Assembly (NCBI GenBank): GCA_028291265.1
Contig: JAQGIK010000128.1
Location: forward strand, 1 to 63,349
DNA: 63,349 bases
Reading direction: 5' to 3'
Source: Caulobacter sp.
GTDB taxonomy: Bacteria; Pseudomonadota; Alphaproteobacteria; Caulobacterales; Caulobacteraceae
Shown here: positions 17,063 to 26,012 of the stretch, piece after piece
Numbering within the stretch: the first letter of the stretch is position 1
How the letters are laid out: every line of letters starts with the position of its first letter
Notes under the pieces: generated by a model
The model's input: the letters and a program-made list of their open reading frames with translations, nothing else
What the model was told of the DNA's origin: nothing
Databases searched by the model: none
Position numbers and translations under genes: made by a program

Positions 17063-17924
17063 CGTCACGGCGCGATCCGAAGCGGCCCTGCGCCGCTCGC
17101 TGATCACCCCCGAGGGCATCGACCTCAACCTGCGCATCGGCGACGCCGGCCAGCGGATCGGGGCCTTCGTGATCGACTGGGTCCTGCAGATGGTCTGCAT
17201 CGGGCTGTTCCTGGTGGCGGTGGGCTGGACCCTGGGGGCCATGGGCGGCAAGAACGACGGCCACATCTGGATCATCGGCTTTCTGGGCTTCTTCATCCTC
17301 AGCAACGGCTGGTTCGTCGGCTTCGAGCTGTCGCCACGGGCCGCGACCATCGGCAAACGGATCATGGGCCTGCGGGTGGCGGCGCGGGATGGCGGACGGC
17401 TGACGGCCGAGGCGGTCGTGGCCCGCAACATCATGCGCGAGATCGAGTTCGCGGCCCCGGTGAAGTTCATGATCATCGCCGCCGCCTCGGGCGGGTCGGA
17501 CGGCCTGACGATGCTGTTCATGGGCATCTGGACCGGGATTTTCCTGTTCTTCCCGCTGTTCAACAAGGACCGCCTGCGGGCCGGCGACCTGATCGCCGGC
17601 ACCTGGGTGGTGCGCACGCCCAAGCGCAGCCTGCTGCCCGACCTCTCCGACAACCATGCCAGCGGCCAGTTCAAGTTCACCGACCTCCAGCTGTCGGCCT
17701 ACGGCATCAAGGAGCTGCACGTCCTCGAACAGGTGCTGCGCACCCGCGACCGCAAGACGATGGTGGCGGTGGCCGCCCGCATCCGCCGCAAGATCGACTG
17801 GACGCCCGAGGAACACGAGAGCGACGAGCAGTTCCTGCAGGCCTACTACGCCGGCCTGCGCGCCCGGCTGGAGCAGCGGATGCTGTTCGGGCACCGCCGC
17901 AAGGACAAGTTCGACACCGCGTGA
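17049..17924 (+). CDS. RDD family membrane protein
   Basis: 291 residues. The RDD domain occupies about 25-190, with RIGDAGQRIGAFVIDWVLQ (Arg and the conserved Asp), GWFVGFELSPRAATIGKRIMGLRV and DLIAGTWVV. Three to four membrane helices are visible. A soluble basic tail of about 90 residues follows. RDD proteins are small membrane proteins of uncertain function. It is the last gene of the operon and converges on the reverse-strand dehydrogenase three bases later. Confidence 0.85.
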   Translation: MSAYDVTARSEAALRRSLITPEGIDLNLRIGDAGQRIGAFVIDWVLQMVCIGLFLVAVGWTLGAMGGKNDGHIWIIGFLGFFILSNGWFVGFELSPRAATIGKRIMGLRVAARDGGRLTAEAVVARNIMREIEFAAPVKFMIIAAASGGSDGLTMLFMGIWTGIFLFFPLFNKDRLRAGDLIAGTWVVRTPKRSLLPDLSDNHASGQFKFTDLQLSAYGIKELHVLEQVLRTRDRKTMVAVAARIRRKIDWTPEEHESDEQFLQAYYAGLRARLEQRMLFGHRRKDKFDTA

Positions 17925-17927
17925 GCC

Positions 17928-18695
17928 TCAGATCGACTGGCCGTCGTCCACCGTCACCACGCTGCCGGTGACCGCCTTCGAGGCGTCGGAGGTCAGCCAG
18001 GCGATGACCGGGTCGAGGTCTTCCTGGGCCATCAGGCGGCGGCGGGGGAAGCCCGAGACCTGCTTCTTGCCGCCTTCGCTGGCGAACCAGTCGGCGTTCA
18101 ACTCGGTCTCGATGTAGCCGGGACAGACGACGTTGACGTTGATGCCCTTGCCCGCCCATTCGCGGGCCAGGGTCTTGCCCATGTGCGCCACCGCCGCCTT
18201 GGAGGCGCAGTAGGCGGCCAGGCCCGGCAGCACCTTGTGGGCGCCGATCGAGGCGATGATGACGATGCGGCCCCGGCCGCTGTCCTTCGAACCCGCCGCC
18301 ATCATCCGTTTCGCGCCTTCGCGAACGGTCAGGAAGGCGCCGGTGACATTGATGTCGAGGACGGTGCGGAAATCCTCGACGGGCAGGTCGACGGCGAGCC
18401 CCTCGTTGTTCATGCCGGCGTTGGCGACGACGGTGTCGATGGGGCCGAACTCGGTCTGCGCCGCCTCGAAGGCGGCGACGACGCTGGCCTCGTCCTGCAC
18501 GTCCATGGCGTAGGCGGCGGCCGTTCCGCCGGCGGCCTGGATCTCGGAGACCAGGTCGGCCAGGCGGTCGGTGCGGCGGGCGCAGACGGCGACTTTTGCC
18601 CCGGCGGCGGCGAGGATCATGGCGAAGCGGCGACCGAGGCCCGAGGAGGCGCCGGTGATCAGGATGGTGCGGCCGGCGTGGGTCTGTTCGGTCAT
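17928..18695 (-). CDS. SDR family NAD(P)-dependent oxidoreductase
   Basis: 255 residues, cytoplasmic Rossmann-fold enzyme. Cofactor motif TGASSGLG at 14-21, NAG at 92-94, catalytic S149, Y162 and K166 (YCASK). R40-R41 after the second strand favours NADP(H). Probably a 3-oxoacyl/3-hydroxyacyl reductase-type enzyme, but the substrate cannot be read from sequence. Start ATG 18695 is chosen for the strong GAGGAG eight bases upstream; the frame is open for another 43 residues without a start context. Confidence 0.9.
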   Translation of the reverse strand: MTEQTHAGRTILITGASSGLGRRFAMILAAAGAKVAVCARRTDRLADLVSEIQAAGGTAAAYAMDVQDEASVVAAFEAAQTEFGPIDTVVANAGMNNEGLAVDLPVEDFRTVLDINVTGAFLTVREGAKRMMAAGSKDSGRGRIVIIASIGAHKVLPGLAAYCASKAAVAHMGKTLAREWAGKGINVNVVCPGYIETELNADWFASEGGKKQVSGFPRRRLMAQEDLDPVIAWLTSDASKAVTGSVVTVDDGQSI

Positions 18696-18753
18696 CGGAA
18701 TCTCCTCAAGGTCGCACGCCCTGTGCCCGGCTTCCGCAACGTTCGGCAAGGGG

Positions 18754-19302
18754 TCAGGCGACGCCCGTCGGCAGGCCGTCGAGGCTGACGGCGTTCTTCT
18801 CGGCGCGGTAGTCGACCAGGCCATCCTCGCCCTTGGCCTCGGCCCAGCGGATCAGGCTGTCGCGTTCGCCCTGGTAGTCGTAGAGCGGCACGCCGAAGCC
18901 GCAGGAGGTCTGCACCAGGTCGACGTCGAGGCGGACGATCTGGCGGGCGCCGGGCGGCTCCCTGGCCTCGAAGGCCGTGGCGAGCAGGGCGGCGTAGGCC
19001 TCGCCGCCGCGCGGCAGGATTTGGCCCCGGCCGTACAGCCGCAAGATCAGCGGCGGGCCCTGGAAGGCGCAGACCATCACCGTCAGCCGGCCGTCATGAC
19101 GCATGTGGGCGGCGGTCTCGGCGCCGCTGCCGGTCAGGTCCAGCCAGCAGACGCTGTGCTCGTCCAGCACCCGCAGGGCGTCGAGGCCCTTGGGCGACAG
19201 GTTGATCCGGCTGCCGTTCGTGGCGCTGGCCGTGAAGAAGACCTGCTGCCGGGCGATGAAGTCGGCGTGCTGGGCGCCGATGCGGTCGAACTGCTTGGCC
19301 AT
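18754..19302 (-). CDS. pyridoxamine 5'-phosphate oxidase-like (FMN-binding split barrel) protein
   Basis: 182 residues. The N-terminal FFTASATNGSRINLSPKG and VCWLDLTGSGAETAAHMRHDGRLTVM resemble the FMN-binding split barrel of PNPOx-like proteins. It lacks the substrate residues of PdxH, so it is not a vitamin B6 enzyme; related proteins are F420- or flavin-binding oxidoreductases or haem-binding proteins. Start ATG 19302 is preferred because AGGA precedes it; two further in-frame ATGs upstream lack this. It is divergent from an ArsR gene with an operator between them, so it is likely controlled by that repressor. Confidence 0.8.
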   Translation of the reverse strand: MAKQFDRIGAQHADFIARQQVFFTASATNGSRINLSPKGLDALRVLDEHSVCWLDLTGSGAETAAHMRHDGRLTVMVCAFQGPPLILRLYGRGQILPRGGEAYAALLATAFEAREPPGARQIVRLDVDLVQTSCGFGVPLYDYQGERDSLIRWAEAKGEDGLVDYRAEKNAVSLDGLPTGVA

Positions 19303-19344
19303 GGCCCATCCTGCCATGCGGGGAACCGAATGTTGACCCACGGC

Positions 19345-19370
19345 ATTATTCATCCATAAGGTTGAATGAT
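19345..19370. promoter_or_regulatory. probable ArsR-type operator
   Basis: Imperfect dyad ATTATTCATCC-ATAA-GGTTGAATGAT with 9 of 11 positions symmetric. The ATTCA...TGAAT core is typical of ArsR/SmtB family operators. It overlaps the start of the ArsR gene and lies 43 bases from the start of the divergent flavin-type protein, so one dimer could repress both. Confidence 0.6.
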
Positions 19371-19686
19371 GAGCCTCGACGCCACCCTGACGGCCCTGGC
19401 CGACCCGACCCGCCGCGCCATCCTCTCCCGGCTGACGCTGGGCGAGGCGCGGGTGACCGAACTGGCCCGGCCGTTCGCGCTGTCGCTCAACGCCGTCTCC
19501 AAGCACATCCGCATGCTGGAACGCGGCGGGCTGGTGCGAAGGCGCAGGGCAGGGCGGGAGCATATCCTGGCCCTCGATCCGGCCGCCCTGGACGCTACTG
19601 CCGACTGGATCGCGGCCCAGAAAGCCGCCTGGAGCGCGAGGCTTCAGAAGCTCGATGACCTGCTGCGTGAGGAAGACGCCCGATGA
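19369..19686 (+). CDS. ArsR family winged-helix transcriptional repressor
   Basis: 105 residues. The opening LADPTRRAILSRL is typical of ArsR proteins that are encoded next to AHSA1/SRPBCC genes; the winged helix spans about 25-75 with recognition helix NAVSKHIRMLERGGLV. No metal-binding ELCVCDL motif is present, so it is not a metal sensor of the classical type; the inducer is unknown. Two tandem ATGs exist (19366, 19369); AAGG is seven bases before the second, which I prefer. Its stop overlaps the next gene (ATGA), an arrangement typical of this regulator-effector pair. Confidence 0.9.
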   Translation: MSLDATLTALADPTRRAILSRLTLGEARVTELARPFALSLNAVSKHIRMLERGGLVRRRRAGREHILALDPAALDATADWIAAQKAAWSARLQKLDDLLREEDAR

Positions 19687-20108
19687 CCGACCTCGTCAAA
19701 CTGACCGTCAGCCATACCTACAGTTCGCCGGCCGAGCGGGTGTTCGACGCCTGGCTCGACCCGGACAAGGCCGGGCGGTTCCTGTTCGCGACGCCGGGCG
19801 GCGAGATGATCAAGGTCGAGATCGACCCGGTGGTCGGCGGCGGCTTCAACTTCACCGAACGGCGCGGCGCCGACGATGTCGCCCACATCGGCGAGTATCT
19901 GGAGATCGACCGCCCGCGCCGGCTGGTCTTCGAGTTCGGCGTGCCGCTGTATTCGCCGGATCGGGGCCGGGTCGAGATCGACATCAAAAGCGTCGCCGAG
20001 GGCGGCTGCAGGCTGACCCTGACCGCCTGGGTCGATCCGGAATACCGCGACCGCACCGAGCATGGCTGGACGACGATCCTGGGGAACCTCGACCAGGTCG
20101 TCGGCTGA
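19683..20108 (+). CDS. SRPBCC / AHSA1 (START-like) family protein
   Basis: 141 residues. Contains TYSSPAERVFDAWLDPDKAGRF, the usual start of bacterial AHSA1-like proteins, a central GGGFNFTERR and a C-terminal helix after EHGWTTILGNLDQVV. These proteins form a hydrophobic cavity and bind small ligands. It is translationally coupled to the ArsR gene, so expression is probably controlled by that repressor. The ligand is unknown. Confidence 0.88.
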   Translation: MTDLVKLTVSHTYSSPAERVFDAWLDPDKAGRFLFATPGGEMIKVEIDPVVGGGFNFTERRGADDVAHIGEYLEIDRPRRLVFEFGVPLYSPDRGRVEIDIKSVAEGGCRLTLTAWVDPEYRDRTEHGWTTILGNLDQVVG

Positions 20109-20169
20109 CGGTTGCGCAGGCTCGAGGAGCGGCGCATCACTTGCCCGACGCTCGGCCTGGGGAGGACGG

Positions 20170-21174
20170 ATGCGACCGCTCCTGTCGATCCAGTATCTGC
20201 GCGCCCTGGCGGCCTTTGCGGTGGCGGCCTTTCACGCCTTCCAGTGGGCGCGGCTGAACTTCGACATCGGGGCGGCCGGGGTCGACATCTTCTTCGTCGT
20301 CAGCGGCTTCATCATGTGGCGCACGACCGAGGGGACGAACATCGGGCCGCTCGAGTTCCTGCGCCGCCGGGCCGTGCGCATCGCGCCGCTGTACTGGGTC
20401 GTCACCCTCGGCCTGGTCGCCGCCGCCCTGCTGTTCCCGCCGCGCTTTCCCGACGTCCAGCCGACTTGGAGCCACGTCCTGCAGTCACTGGCCTTCATCC
20501 AGCACCGCAATCCCGGCGGCCAGCCGTTCCCGATCCTCGCCCCGGGCTGGACCCTCAACTACGAGGCCGTCTTCTACCTGATCTTCGCCGTCGGCCTCCT
20601 CATCCCCCGGCCGCGCCGGCTGCTGGTCCTGACCTGCGCCCTGCTGGCTCTGGGCCTGGGCGGCTTCTTCTATCCGCCGGCCTACGAGATGCTGGCCAAT
20701 CCGCTGATCCTCGAGTTCCTGGCCGGCGTGCTGCTGGCCAAGGCCCTGACCACGGATTTCCGGCCCGGACGCGCGGCCGGCTGGCTGATGCTGGCCGCGG
20801 CGCTCGCCTGGTACGTCGCCATGGCCCTGATCCAGAGCGAGTGGGACCTGTGGCGGCCGCTGTTCTGGGGTATGCCGGCCCTGCTCATCGTCGCCGGCCT
20901 GACCGCGGTAGAGACCGAGGGCGGCCTGCCGCGCGTGCCCGTGCTGCTGGCCATCGGCGACGCCAGCTACAGCCTCTACCTGACCCATCCGCTGGTCATC
21001 GGGGCGGTGGCGGTGCTGTTCGGAACCTGGCGGCCCTGGCTGTTCGTTCCGATGTCGCTCGCCCTGGCCTGCGGCGTCGGCTGGCTGGTCTGGCGGCTGT
21101 TCGAGAAGCCGGTGACGAAGGCCTTGAAAGGGCCGTTGATTGACGCGGCGTCGGGCGCCCATACTCCGCCCTAA
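20170..21174 (+). CDS. acyltransferase family 3 membrane protein (exopolysaccharide/OafA type)
   Basis: 334 residues with about ten membrane helices. The N-terminus [20 protein letters not shown] carries the conserved Arg (11) and His (22) of acyltransferase-3 enzymes, followed by [14 protein letters not shown] and a [14 protein letters not shown] motif. These enzymes move acetyl or other acyl groups onto sugars of surface polysaccharides. Start ATG 20170 follows GGAGG. No polysaccharide genes are adjacent, so the substrate cannot be inferred. Confidence 0.92.
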   Translation: MRPLLSIQYLRALAAFAVAAFHAFQWARLNFDIGAAGVDIFFVVSGFIMWRTTEGTNIGPLEFLRRRAVRIAPLYWVVTLGLVAAALLFPPRFPDVQPTWSHVLQSLAFIQHRNPGGQPFPILAPGWTLNYEAVFYLIFAVGLLIPRPRRLLVLTCALLALGLGGFFYPPAYEMLANPLILEFLAGVLLAKALTTDFRPGRAAGWLMLAAALAWYVAMALIQSEWDLWRPLFWGMPALLIVAGLTAVETEGGLPRVPVLLAIGDASYSLYLTHPLVIGAVAVLFGTWRPWLFVPMSLALACGVGWLVWRLFEKPVTKALKGPLIDAASGAHTPP

Positions 21175-21233
21175 CGTCGGGCGTCAGACCCGGCGACTCA
21201 GCATTAGGGCCTTTGGGCTTGGGAGACATCGGG

Positions 21234-23357
21234 ATGGGCGCCAAACGCGCAATCTGGGCCGCCGTGGCGGTTGCTAGCCTGGCCTTGGCCGCCTGTGGCG
21301 GGCCGAAGGGCGTGGATGGGGCGCGTATCGCCGCCGCCGACAGCAATCCGGGCGACTGGGTCACCCACGGCCGCACCTATTCCGAACAGCGGTTCAGTCC
21401 GCTCGACAAGGTCAACGCCGGGAACGTCGGCCAGCTGGGCCTGGCCTGGTCCTTCGACCTGCCGGAAAACCGCGGCATCGAGGCGACCCCGCTGGTCGCC
21501 GACGGGGTGATGTACACGACCAGCAGCTGGTCCATCGTCCGCGCCTTCGACGCCAAGACCGGCAAGCTGCTCTGGGAACACGATCCGCAGGTTCCCAAGT
21601 CGACAGGCGTCAAGGCCTGCTGCGACAGCGTCAACCGTGGCGTCGCCCTGTGGGGCGGCAAGGTGTTCTACGGCACCCTCGACGGGCGCCTGGAGGCCCT
21701 CGACGCCAGGACCGGCAAGCTGGCCTGGTCCAAGGTCACCGTCGACCAGTCCAAGCCCTACACCATCACCGGCGCGCCGCGCGTCGTGAAGGGCAAGGTG
21801 CTGATCGGCAACGGCGGGGCCGAACTGGGCGTGCGCGGCTACCTCTCGGCCTACGACGCCGAGACCGGCGACATGGCCTGGCGCTTCTACACCGTGCCCG
21901 GCGAGAAGGAGGCCGACGGCGCCGCCAGCGACAAGGCGATGAAGGACATCGCCCGCAAGACCTGGACCGGCGAGTGGTGGAAGGTCGGCGGCGGCGGCAC
22001 GGTCTGGGACTCGATGGCCTACGACCCCGACCTCGACCTGCTCTACATCGGCGTCGGCAACGGCTCGCCCTGGAACCGCGACATCCGCAGCCCCGGCGGC
22101 GGCGACAACCTGTTCCTGTCCTCGATCGTCGCCCTGCGGCCCGAGACCGGCGAATACGTCTGGCACTATCAGACCACACCTGGCGAAAGCTGGGACTACA
22201 CGGCCACGCAGCACATCGTGCTGGCCGACCTGACCATCGACGGCAAGCCGCGCAAGGTGCTGATGCAGGCGCCGAAGAACGGCTTCTTCTATGTGCTGGA
22301 CCGCACCGACGGGAAGTTCATCTCGGCCGAGAAGTACGTCGACGCCGTCAACTGGGCGACCGGCATCGACAAGACCACGGGCCGGCCCATCGAGGCGCCC
22401 GGCGCCCGCTATGAGAAGACGCTGCACCTCTCCAATCCGGGTCCCCTGGGCGCCCATAACTGGCACCCGATGGCCTTCAGCCCGAAGACCGGGCTGGTCT
22501 ACATCCCGGCCCAGGAAATTCCCTTCCCCTACATGCAGCCGGGCGGCGACAAGGCCAACTTCAAGTACCGGCCGCAGGGCTGGAATGTCGGCATCGACTT
22601 CCTGGTCGCCGGCCTGCCCGACGACGAGGCCCAGTTGAAGGCCATCCGCGCCTCGCTGAAAGGCAAGCTGGTCGCCTGGGATCCGGTGACGCAGACCGCC
22701 AGGTGGACGGTGAACTATGACGGCCCCTGGAACGGCGGCGTGCTGGCCACGGCCGGCAACCTGGTCTTCCAGGGCAGCGCCACCGGCGAGTTCGCGGCCT
22801 ACGACGCCGGCAACGGCAAGAAGTTGTGGGGCTTCGACACCCAGACCGGCGTCGTCGCCCCGGCCATGACCTACGAGATCGACGGCGAACAGTATGTCGC
22901 CCTGATGGCTGGCTACGGCGGCGGCTTCGCGGTCTCGGCCGGGGCCGGGGTCGACCCGCGCTCGGACGGCCCGCGCCGGCTGCTGGTCTTCAAACTGGGG
23001 GCCAAGAACCAGCTGCCGGCCCGTCCGGTCTCGACCAAGGCGCCGTTGCCGCTGCCGGCCACGCCCGGCACGCCGCAGCAGATCGCCCAGGGCACGGCGG
23101 TGTTCTCCGCCAACTGCGGCGTCTGTCACGGGGCCAGCGGGGTGTCGAACTTCTCGATCCCCGACCTGCGCTATTCGCCGGCCATCACCGACGCGGCCAT
23201 CTTCAAGAGCATCGTCATCGACGGCGACCGCAAGGACCAGGGCATGGTGTCGTTCGCCAGCCTGGTCAGCGTCGACGAGGCCGAGTCGGTGCGTCAGTAC
23301 CTGATCGACCTGTCGCGTCGGGCGCAGGCCAAACAGAAGGCGGCCGCGGCCAAGTGA
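21234..23357 (+). CDS. PQQ-dependent quinohaemoprotein alcohol dehydrogenase, lipoprotein
   Basis: 707 residues. An N-terminal lipobox LALAAC (Cys21) indicates export and lipid anchoring. The eight-bladed PQQ propeller (about 35-600) carries repeated W motifs (LLWEHDP, LAWSKV, YVWHYQ), the rare adjacent disulfide C129-C130 (KACCDSV) and [10 protein letters not shown] with the catalytic Asp. The C-terminal cytochrome c domain has CGVCH at 628-632 and a likely Met ligand in DQGMVSF. This makes it a type II (ethanol-type) enzyme that passes electrons to the respiratory chain. Start ATG 21234 gives a proper signal and follows GGGAGA. A TonB-dependent receptor gene follows. Confidence 0.93.
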   Translation: MGAKRAIWAAVAVASLALAACGGPKGVDGARIAAADSNPGDWVTHGRTYSEQRFSPLDKVNAGNVGQLGLAWSFDLPENRGIEATPLVADGVMYTTSSWSIVRAFDAKTGKLLWEHDPQVPKSTGVKACCDSVNRGVALWGGKVFYGTLDGRLEALDARTGKLAWSKVTVDQSKPYTITGAPRVVKGKVLIGNGGAELGVRGYLSAYDAETGDMAWRFYTVPGEKEADGAASDKAMKDIARKTWTGEWWKVGGGGTVWDSMAYDPDLDLLYIGVGNGSPWNRDIRSPGGGDNLFLSSIVALRPETGEYVWHYQTTPGESWDYTATQHIVLADLTIDGKPRKVLMQAPKNGFFYVLDRTDGKFISAEKYVDAVNWATGIDKTTGRPIEAPGARYEKTLHLSNPGPLGAHNWHPMAFSPKTGLVYIPAQEIPFPYMQPGGDKANFKYRPQGWNVGIDFLVAGLPDDEAQLKAIRASLKGKLVAWDPVTQTARWTVNYDGPWNGGVLATAGNLVFQGSATGEFAAYDAGNGKKLWGFDTQTGVVAPAMTYEIDGEQYVALMAGYGGGFAVSAGAGVDPRSDGPRRLLVFKLGAKNQLPARPVSTKAPLPLPATPGTPQQIAQGTAVFSANCGVCHGASGVSNFSIPDLRYSPAITDAAIFKSIVIDGDRKDQGMVSFASLVSVDEAESVRQYLIDLSRRAQAKQKAAAAK

Positions 23358-23362
23358 ACTTC

Positions 23363-23387
23363 CCTTCTCCCGCTTGTCGGGAGAAGG
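23363..23387. repeat. REP-like hairpin between the PQQ dehydrogenase and the receptor gene
   Basis: Perfect 10-bp stem CCTTCTCCCG/CGGGAGAAGG with loop CTTGT. The sequence form is that of small palindromic repeats often scattered through alphaproteobacterial intergenic DNA. It begins five bases after the dehydrogenase stop and may end that transcript, although no T tract follows. Confidence 0.65.
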
Positions 23388-23412
23388 ATCAGCTTTGTGG
23401 TAGCCCAAGTCG

Positions 23413-25395
23413 ATGTTCCAGGACCTGCCCCCGACCGTCGATCAGGTTGTCGTCGAAGCCGCCAGGCTGACGCCGTCGCCGGTCGACGCGGTCTTCTCGG
23501 TGGTCAAGGTCGACGAGGCCATCGCCACCGCGTCCCGGCTGGACGAGGCCCTGACCAGCGTCCCGGGCGTGCAGCTGTTCCGGCGCACCTCCAGCGTCGC
23601 CGCCAACCCGACCACCCAGGGCCTGTCGGTGCGCTCCATCGCCGGGTCCGGGGCGGGGCGGGCTCTGGTCACCCTCGACGGGGCGCCGCAGAACGATCCG
23701 TTCGGCGGCTGGGTCATCTGGTCGGGGCTGCCGCCGGTCAGCGTCGAGGGCGCGTTGATCGTCCGTGGGGCAGGGGCGGGGCCCTACGGCGCCGGGGCCC
23801 TGACCGGGGTGGTGCAGCTGTCCGAGCGGACGAGCGTGCCGACGCAGGGCGAGTACGAGGTCTTCGCGGGCGAGCGGTCGTCCTACGGCGCGCAGGCGGC
23901 TTTCGCGACCGGCGATGTCTTCCTGGCCGGCGCCTGGCAGCGGACCGACGGCTGGACGCCGGTGCGGGCCGGGCGCGGCGCGGCGGACGCGCCGCTGGCC
24001 TATGAGGCGATGTCGGGCGTGGTCCGCTACGCCCCCGACCTCGGCAGCCTCGACCTGGCTGTGCGGGCCTCGGCCTATGAGGAGAGGCGCGACAGCGGTC
24101 TGGTCGGCGCCGGCTCGCGGGCCACCGGCGCGGCGGCGTCGCTGGCCGTGGCCGGCCGTTCGCCGGGCCTGGGGACCGAATGGCGGCTGCAGCTGTGGGG
24201 CCGGGTCTCCGACCTCGAGAACAGTTCGGTCGCCGTGGCGCCGGGCCGGGCGACGACCACGCCGGCCAACGAGCAGTTTGCCACCCCGGCCGTCGGGGTC
24301 GGGATCAACGCCGCCCTGCGCATGGACCGCGGGACTGGCGGCTGGGAGGTCGGCGGCGACTTCCGCTATGCCGATGGCGAGACCCGCGAGCATTTCCGCT
24401 TCATGGCCGGCGCCTTCACCCGCGGTCGCACAGCCGGCGGATCGCAGACGGTCGGCGGCCTCTATGGCGAAGCCTGGCAGGATTTCGGGCCCTGGCGGCT
24501 GACCGGTGGCGGCCGCATCGACCATTGGTCCAGCTTCGACGGCAGCCGTCTCGAGCGCGACCTGGCCACCGGCGCCCCGACCCTGACCCTCGCGCCGGAC
24601 GACGCCGACGGCTGGCAGCCGACCGCCCGCGTCGGGGTGCGCCGCGACGGGCCGCTGGTGGTCCGCGCCGCCGCCTATGCCGGCTTCCGGCCGCCGACCC
24701 TCAACGAACTGCACCGGCCCTTCCGGGTCGGCAACGACGTCACCGAGGCCAACGCCGGGCTTGAGCCGGAAGTCCTCTACGGCGCCGAGCTGGGCCTGGG
24801 CGGCGAGGGCGACTGGCGCTGGAGCGCCACCCTGTTCACCACCCGGCTGGACGGCGCGGTGACCAACGTCACCATCGGCGTCGGTCCGGGGACCTTCCCG
24901 GTGGCCGGCTTCATCCCGGCCGGCGGCGTGCTGCGCCAACGCCAGAACGCCGGCGGCATCGACGCGGTCGGCGTCGAGGCCGAGGTTTCTCGGCAGTGGG
25001 GCGAGGTGTTCGGCCTGCGCCTGGCCGGGGCCTGGACCGATGCGCAGGTGGATGGCGGCGGCGGCGCGCCCCAGCTGACCGGCCTGCGCCCGGCCCAGAC
25101 GCCGAGGGTCAGCGCCAGCGCCGACCTGACCTGGCGCGTGGTCCCGCCGCTGAAGCTGCTGGCGTCGGTCCGCTACGAGGGCCAGCGCTGGGAGGATGAC
25201 CTCAACAGCCGTTCGCTCGGCGCCGCCACGACCCTCGACCTGCGGGCCGACTGGCGGGTGTCGGGCAGGGCCAGCCTGTGGCTGGCGCTGGACAATGTCA
25301 CGGACCAGGCGGTCGAGACCGGCGAGACGGCCGACGGCATCGAGAGCTTCGATGCGCCGCGAACCCTGCGCCTCGGCCTGAAGTTTACGCCCTGA
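23413..25395 (+). CDS. TonB-dependent receptor, apparently missing its signal peptide
   Basis: 660 residues. The protein opens with MFQDLPPTVDQVVVEAARL, where DQVVVEA is a TonB box, then a plug domain (about 30-140, with GLSVRSIAGSGAGRALVTLDG and IVRGAGAGPYGAGALTGVV) and a 22-strand-type barrel ending in the aromatic-rich FDAPRTLRLGLKF. All normal receptor parts are present except the signal peptide: an in-frame TAG at 23401-23403 stops the frame 10 bases before the ATG and the upstream gene ends at 23357. QDLPP looks like the residue run just after a signal cleavage site. Either the gene is 5'-truncated and non-functional, or export is unusual. Substrate unknown. Confidence 0.8.
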   Translation: MFQDLPPTVDQVVVEAARLTPSPVDAVFSVVKVDEAIATASRLDEALTSVPGVQLFRRTSSVAANPTTQGLSVRSIAGSGAGRALVTLDGAPQNDPFGGWVIWSGLPPVSVEGALIVRGAGAGPYGAGALTGVVQLSERTSVPTQGEYEVFAGERSSYGAQAAFATGDVFLAGAWQRTDGWTPVRAGRGAADAPLAYEAMSGVVRYAPDLGSLDLAVRASAYEERRDSGLVGAGSRATGAAASLAVAGRSPGLGTEWRLQLWGRVSDLENSSVAVAPGRATTTPANEQFATPAVGVGINAALRMDRGTGGWEVGGDFRYADGETREHFRFMAGAFTRGRTAGGSQTVGGLYGEAWQDFGPWRLTGGGRIDHWSSFDGSRLERDLATGAPTLTLAPDDADGWQPTARVGVRRDGPLVVRAAAYAGFRPPTLNELHRPFRVGNDVTEANAGLEPEVLYGAELGLGGEGDWRWSATLFTTRLDGAVTNVTIGVGPGTFPVAGFIPAGGVLRQRQNAGGIDAVGVEAEVSRQWGEVFGLRLAGAWTDAQVDGGGGAPQLTGLRPAQTPRVSASADLTWRVVPPLKLLASVRYEGQRWEDDLNSRSLGAATTLDLRADWRVSGRASLWLALDNVTDQAVETGETADGIESFDAPRTLRLGLKFTP

Positions 25396-25912
25396 TCTCC
25401 AGGGCCCGGGCGAGCATGTCGAGGCCGGTCTCCAGGCAGGCCACGCGCACGGCGGCGCGGCCCAGATCGCCATAGAACTCGACATGTGTCGTCAGGCCGC
25501 CCTCGCGGGTGGCGCAGGCGAAGTGGACCAGGCCGGCGACGGCGTCGGGATCGTCGGGCGGGGCCTCGGCATAGCCGGTGACCGACAGGGTGATGTCGGC
25601 CTCGGAGGCGCGCAATGCGCCACGGGCCATGGCGGCGGCGACCGGCTGGCTGACCGCGCCCTCATCCTCGATCATGCGCTCGGGCACGCCCAGCAGTTCG
25701 ATCTTGGCGGCTTCGGAATAGGCGACGAAGCCGCGCTCGAAAGCGTGGGAACAGCCCGGCACATCGGTCAGCAGCGACGCCAACAGGCCGCCGGTGCAGC
25801 TTTCGGCGGTGGCGAGGGTGCGGTGCTGGGCGCAGGCGGCCTTGAGGACGCGCAGGACCTTGCGGTCGATCGCCGAGGTGACTGCCGGGGCAAGGGCTTC
25901 GGTGGCGCTCAC
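25385..25912 (-). CDS. CinA family protein (nicotinamide-nucleotide amidohydrolase domain)
   Basis: 175 residues, the stand-alone C-terminal CinA domain (PncC type) that deamidates NMN to nicotinate mononucleotide in pyridine nucleotide recycling. ATAESCTGGLLASLLTDVPG with the active-site Ser, a YSEAAKIELLGV stretch and the EGAVSQPVAAAMA segment are characteristic. GTG 25912 is the likely start; the frame continues upstream over the divergent promoter region without motifs. Its 3' end overlaps the 3' end of the convergent receptor gene by 11 bases. Confidence 0.88.
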   Translation of the reverse strand: MSATEALAPAVTSAIDRKVLRVLKAACAQHRTLATAESCTGGLLASLLTDVPGCSHAFERGFVAYSEAAKIELLGVPERMIEDEGAVSQPVAAAMARGALRASEADITLSVTGYAEAPPDDPDAVAGLVHFACATREGGLTTHVEFYGDLGRAAVRVACLETGLDMLARALEIRA

Positions 25913-26012
25913 AGGCGTGGGTCCCGACCGACTTGGTCCAACCTTGCTAATCGCGCCGCACGCGATTTGGTTCCGGCTTGACCGCGCGGGCGCAAGAGGG
26001 TTGCTGGCGGCG

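Noticed and set aside
21204..23408. 734-residue reverse open frame opposite the PQQ dehydrogenase
   Set aside because: Antisense shadow; the forward strand has PQQ propeller motifs and a haem site.
23389..25485. 698-residue reverse open frame opposite the TonB-dependent receptor
   Set aside because: Low-complexity Gly/Arg/Ala-rich translation with no motifs; the forward strand encodes a full receptor barrel.
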